A DNA stretch of 64,000 nt from Diorhabda sublineata. Taxonomy: Eukaryota > Arthropoda > Insecta > Coleoptera > Chrysomelidae. A program made the position numbers and the translations under genes. Shown piece after piece: positions 60,640-64,000 of the stretch (positions are counted from its first letter, which is position 1; each line of letters begins with the position of its first letter). The notes under the pieces were generated by a model. It was not told the DNA's origin. It made no database searches and saw nothing but the letters and a program-made list of their open reading frames with translations. The stretch spans positions 6,882,001 through 6,946,000 of the forward strand of contig NC_079482.1 in NCBI RefSeq assembly GCF_026230105.1. The letters run 5' to 3'.

Positions 60640-61130
60640 ATTGAGAAGTAAATGAAAATTCAACATCATATTTCAATTATTTTTGTCCAAAGTTGTCCCA
60701 TTGGCTAGAGATTCAATTTACTCAACATTCAACCTATGATTGGAGACATTTCTGAAAACTTTTTCAGTATGGCTGCCAACTACTCTGTCGTGGCAGACAA
60801 AAGCTATATAAATTGAACAATTTCAATATCATATTCCAATTAAATTTCGTCAAAGTACTATTGTTGATTAGAGATTCAATTTACTCAACTTTCAAACTAT
60901 AACTGGAGACATTTCTGGAAGCAATTTTAGTATGGTTGTCAACTACTCTGTCGTGCCCTTCTCGTTATGAAAATTTAACAGTTTCAACATCAAATTCCAA
61001 TTAAATTTTGTCAAAATAGTATCCTTGATTAGAGATTCAATTTACTAAAGATTCAAACATGACTGAAGATATTTCTGGAAGCTTTTCAGTATGACTGTCA
61101 ACTACTCTGTCGTGGTCATCTCATTATCAC
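60640..61130. repeat. Three-unit tandem repeat, period about 162 bp
   Basis: Units begin at 60659, 60822 and 60983, each with TTCAA(C/T)ATCA and (T/C)CAATTAAATTT. Each then has AGAGATTCAATTTACT, a GGAGACATTTCTG-like block and CAACTACTCTGTCGTG near the end. The spacings are 163 and 161 bases with about 80-85 percent similarity by eye. No coding frame is shared by the units. Monomer size and lack of coding are satellite-like. Confidence 0.9.
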
Positions 61131-62519
61131 AAAAGCTGTGAAAATTTTGAAATTTTCATGAAGAGTCTCATATATGATAAAGTGAATGAATGGGAAGAAT
61201 TTTTGCTGCCAAAAATGTATGTATAAAAAGAGACATAAGACATCTCTATCTAATGATATAAAATATTGGGCCATATTTCAAGTTATTTTTCAACCATAGG
61301 AGATTTCAAAATATTCTCTAAGCTCTCGTGTATCATATCGCCTTGAACGAACAGATTTGTTCACTTGAAACACATGTTTTTAAGTTCCCACCGTTCCCCG
61401 TGTTTAAATTTTAGTTCCCTCTTAAATCGATCATACTCCTTATAAACATTATTTGAAATCATAATATTATCACCAACGAAACAGATTTTGAACATAACAT
61501 CAAAAATATCTTTTAATTGACAAAAGATTTATTACTTATTTTCTCATCGTATATATCTGTTTTGTGAAAAAATAATCTTATATTGATTGGTTCCTTAATT
61601 CCCATATTCAGTCATTTTTATCATAAATATTTTTACAATTTTCTTCTACTTCAACTGCTCTTGTTTCTTATTCATACATTTTATTAGAATTACCATTGAT
61701 ACTTTCGATATATTCCCAACATAAATATTTATTCTTGATTTTTTTCATTTCTTCATCGTAATAGTTCACAAAAAATACCCTAAGTTAATTTTTGACTTTC
61801 TAAATTATCTGTGTACCTAAAACTGTCTTGTTCGTTCAAATAGAAAAGCATTCGGTGTCGGTACATGTATGACAATTAATCATATCATTAAGAAAGATTT
61901 TAATGTTGTAACCCTATAACGGAAAACTGTTAAAAGCCTTTGTAAAGTGGCATATCAATTCGTCGCGCATCCCTGAAAGCCGAAGACCGTGTATTGACAT
62001 TACTCAAGCACCTCGGATAAGAGCCGTCCTCTTAAACTGAAACACATTAGCGTCGGGTGGATTTCATTTTTCCAAGTTTAGATATTATTTTCAACTCTTT
62101 AACTTTTCACTAAATTAACATTTTTCTTACCACCGATCAGATAGTTGGTACTGATAAATCTCAAATTAGACTCATAATTCAATATTTTTATTTCCAAAAT
62201 ATTTCTCAGTATAATAGAACGATTTCCTCTTTTATATTATGAAATAAATCTTGATAAAAATTTTAATTATACGGCTCAATTCTCAAAATTATTTATGAAG
62301 GCATTCAAATGAATCAAGGCTGCTTTTATCAATCGAAAAAATTATGAAAATTAGTATTTTCCTGCATTCAATTTAGCTAATTATATTACGTAATTCTCAT
62401 TCTGATATGAGTATTCTTCCTTTTTAAAAAAATAAACTGACTAGATCAAAAAATTGATAGTAGATTGATCTTATAGTTACTGGAAGCACAAGTCATATGA
62501 ACCTTTATATCTGATTGTT
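61131..62519. other. AT-rich spacer, nothing recognised
   Basis: No supported feature. Confidence 0.4.
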
Positions 62520-63160
62520 TTTCTAGATCAAAATAAACAGAACTGAAGAAAGGAGATATAAAAGAATTTAGAGGCTTAGCTATTCAAGAAGCAAAAACCG
62601 CACTTAAAGTAAATAATTATCCGGGAAAAATTATAAATGATTCAAGAAAAAGATGAATAGGTACTATAATCAAAACAGAGGTGGAATCGTATATCAAGTA
62701 CCTTGTGACGTAAATGTGACGTTTTTTACATAAGACAAATATCTCGGTTTTAATGAAATAGACTGAAAGGTCACCAATACAATAGAAACAATAAAACTTC
62801 ATAAACAAAACATTCAGAATTGAAGAGAACATATCCAATTATAAAGATTCAAACATTTTGGAAAAAGAAATGAATAAGAAGAAATAGAAATTTTTTTGAA
62901 ATGGTTCACATAGTAACAAGAAAGCTGTCAATAATAAAAAAGACATGTAGAAATTGAGGAAAAATAATTTTTTGTGGTTAAAACCGATGTAGATTTATTG
63001 ATCAATATGCAAATTGTCAATGTAAAGTCATATTTTGGAAAAATCGACAAAAGACAAAATGTCAATTTTTCATCTGTTTTAAAAACTAATTTTCAAACAA
63101 AACACATCTTGAATCAAGACTATTTATTGATAAAAAATTTTGGATAAAATTAATGTGTCT
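62520..63160 (+). mobile_element. Penelope-like element 3' remnant (GIY-YIG endonuclease region)
   Basis: The plus strand, across frames, reads LKVNNYPGKIIND (the region after the RT), then NRGGIVYQVPCDV and KYLGFNEID. These correspond to the GIY-YIG core of Penelope-like retroelements (usually GVYxIxC followed by YIGxTxR). Near 62770-62960 come HSELKRTYPIIKIQTFWKKK-like sequence and NFFEMVHIVTRKLSIIKKT, matching the H-x(n)-FD-x-x-K-IL then KR-FLE-x-x-I segment. KTDVDLLIN follows at about 62985. The YIG of the motif reads YLG and several stops are present. The RT domain upstream is not visible. Confidence 0.6.
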
Positions 63161-63650
63161 CGACGTTCCGCCACTGCATCCCCGCAGCAGTCAGTTTAAC
63201 TTAGACCAGATATTTGCATTTTGTTTGTTTTTTGCTAAAGGGACATCAGGTAAGTTTCTCAAAGAGGTTGGTCATTTATTTGCATTGTGATGACACTAAT
63301 ATATTGTACCACCTTTCAGTTTGTTAAGTGTAATGGAATCCTTTTTGCGAAATATGAACTGTTTATAGTATGGTGTCTATTATATTTTACTGAGTGCTAT
63401 TAGAAATCTTACACCCAAAAAGAAAGATTACTTGAGAAAAAAAATTTATCCTCATCCTATGTTTACATGATCTTTTCAATCAGTTCAACTAACTTCATCG
63501 GTAGCTAATACTCGAGAAAGAGCTCGGAGATAATGTATAATTTCCTTTGTTCTGTTCTCAAAATTAATAAATATAAGACGAGGTAAAACAAGACGAAATG
63601 ATTGGACCAGATCGGTCGTAGTTCACTCCCTGATGCCCTTTATTTTTCAC
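63161..63650. other. Spacer, nothing recognised
   Basis: No supported feature. Confidence 0.35.
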
Positions 63651-63653
63651 AAT

Positions 63654-63965
63654 TTAGAAACACGGTAAACTAACCAACCATTCATCCATAACTAACTCAG
63701 TTCTCTCTTTCGGGCCACCTAATGTGTTGTGCCACAGAATTTCACATAGTCTTTTTGTCAAGATAAGGCACCGGAAGAGCAGATGCTCGAACGTCTTTTC
63801 TTCTGTTTGACCATGTTTGTTTTTGATTCCTTTAACAAGTAGTAGCTTCGTTAGTATCTCTTCAGAATCCTCTCCTTTTCTCCTAATTTTAGCAAGCCTA
63901 TCTGCTCTCATTTCATGGTGTCCAAGTACCCAGCACTGGTTAAGTGTCAAGAATGCAAAAGAATA
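63654..63965 (-). mobile_element. LINE fragment: RNase H end and C-terminal block
   Basis: A minus-strand frame of 104 codons reads QCWVLGHHEM-RADRLAKIRR, which corresponds to the WVPGHxGIxGNExADxLA motif at the end of the RNase H domain of I/R1/Jockey-group LINEs. A few residues of the motif are lost. KTFEHLLFRCLILTKRLCEI matches the usual ExxEHLLxxCPAL block near the C-terminus. The frame is open to a stop at 63654. The RT would lie beyond the right window edge if present. Confidence 0.7.
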
Positions 63966-64000
63966 CAATTTTTATTTTTAGTGATAATTTTTTTAAGACT

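Noticed and set aside
60640..61130. CRISPR array
   Set aside because: Three diverged 160-bp units without short conserved repeats and unique spacers, in a eukaryotic genome.

Overview
The window looks like a gene-poor, AT-rich stretch of an insect nuclear genome. The evidence is arrays of CCTAA/TTAGG (the ancestral insect telomere repeat), a eukaryotic tRNA-Pro gene with a pol III terminator, an insect-type carboxylesterase pseudogene, and decayed Tc1/mariner, piggyBac, Harbinger-like, Helitron, Jockey-like and Penelope-like elements. A beetle or a similar TTAGG-bearing insect is plausible, but the species cannot be named from sequence alone. I found no intact multi-exon host protein gene. 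The only gene I would call functional is tRNA-Pro(TGG) at 23486-23557.

Layout. 1-7.8 kb: remnants of two widely dispersed insect hypothetical-protein families (minus strand ~850-1745, plus strand ~4084-4935), a Jockey-type LINE relic (2519-3640) and a carboxylesterase pseudogene (5515-6600) whose nucleophile Ser is now Gly. 7.8-10.1 kb: three DNA elements almost end to end (two Harbinger-like, one TA-flanked mariner-like relic). 11.6-12.8 kb: a 148-bp perfect-centre palindrome and a Helitron helicase fragment. 16.7-17.5 kb: CCTAA arrays interrupted by a poly(A)-tailed insert of about 290 bp. 17.6-21.5 kb: mariner, piggyBac and LINE relics. 23.5 kb: tRNA-Pro. 29.0-31.5 kb: the best-preserved structure, a 1,680-bp transposon with ~394-bp terminal inverted repeats inserted at a TA inside another transposon's transposase reading frame. 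32.5-42.4 kb: several mariner relics and a 1-kb fold-back element. 46-50.7 kb: a second copy of the 9.2-kb element family, two LINE relics and a 662-bp internally deleted mariner. 52-55.2 kb: a long piggyBac-like pseudogene, an antisense LINE tail and a SETMAR-type mariner. 58-64 kb: a transposase relic, a LINE ending in (TA)n, a three-unit ~162-bp tandem repeat, a Penelope-like GIY-YIG tail and an RNase H-type LINE fragment.

There is no operon-like or pathway logic here. The region is a mobile-element graveyard in which most coding sequence is transposase or reverse transcriptase carrying stops and frameshifts. Family assignments come from reading motifs by eye and from general knowledge of the families, with no database search. 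Boundaries marked by terminal repeats and TA duplications are precise; the others are approximate.
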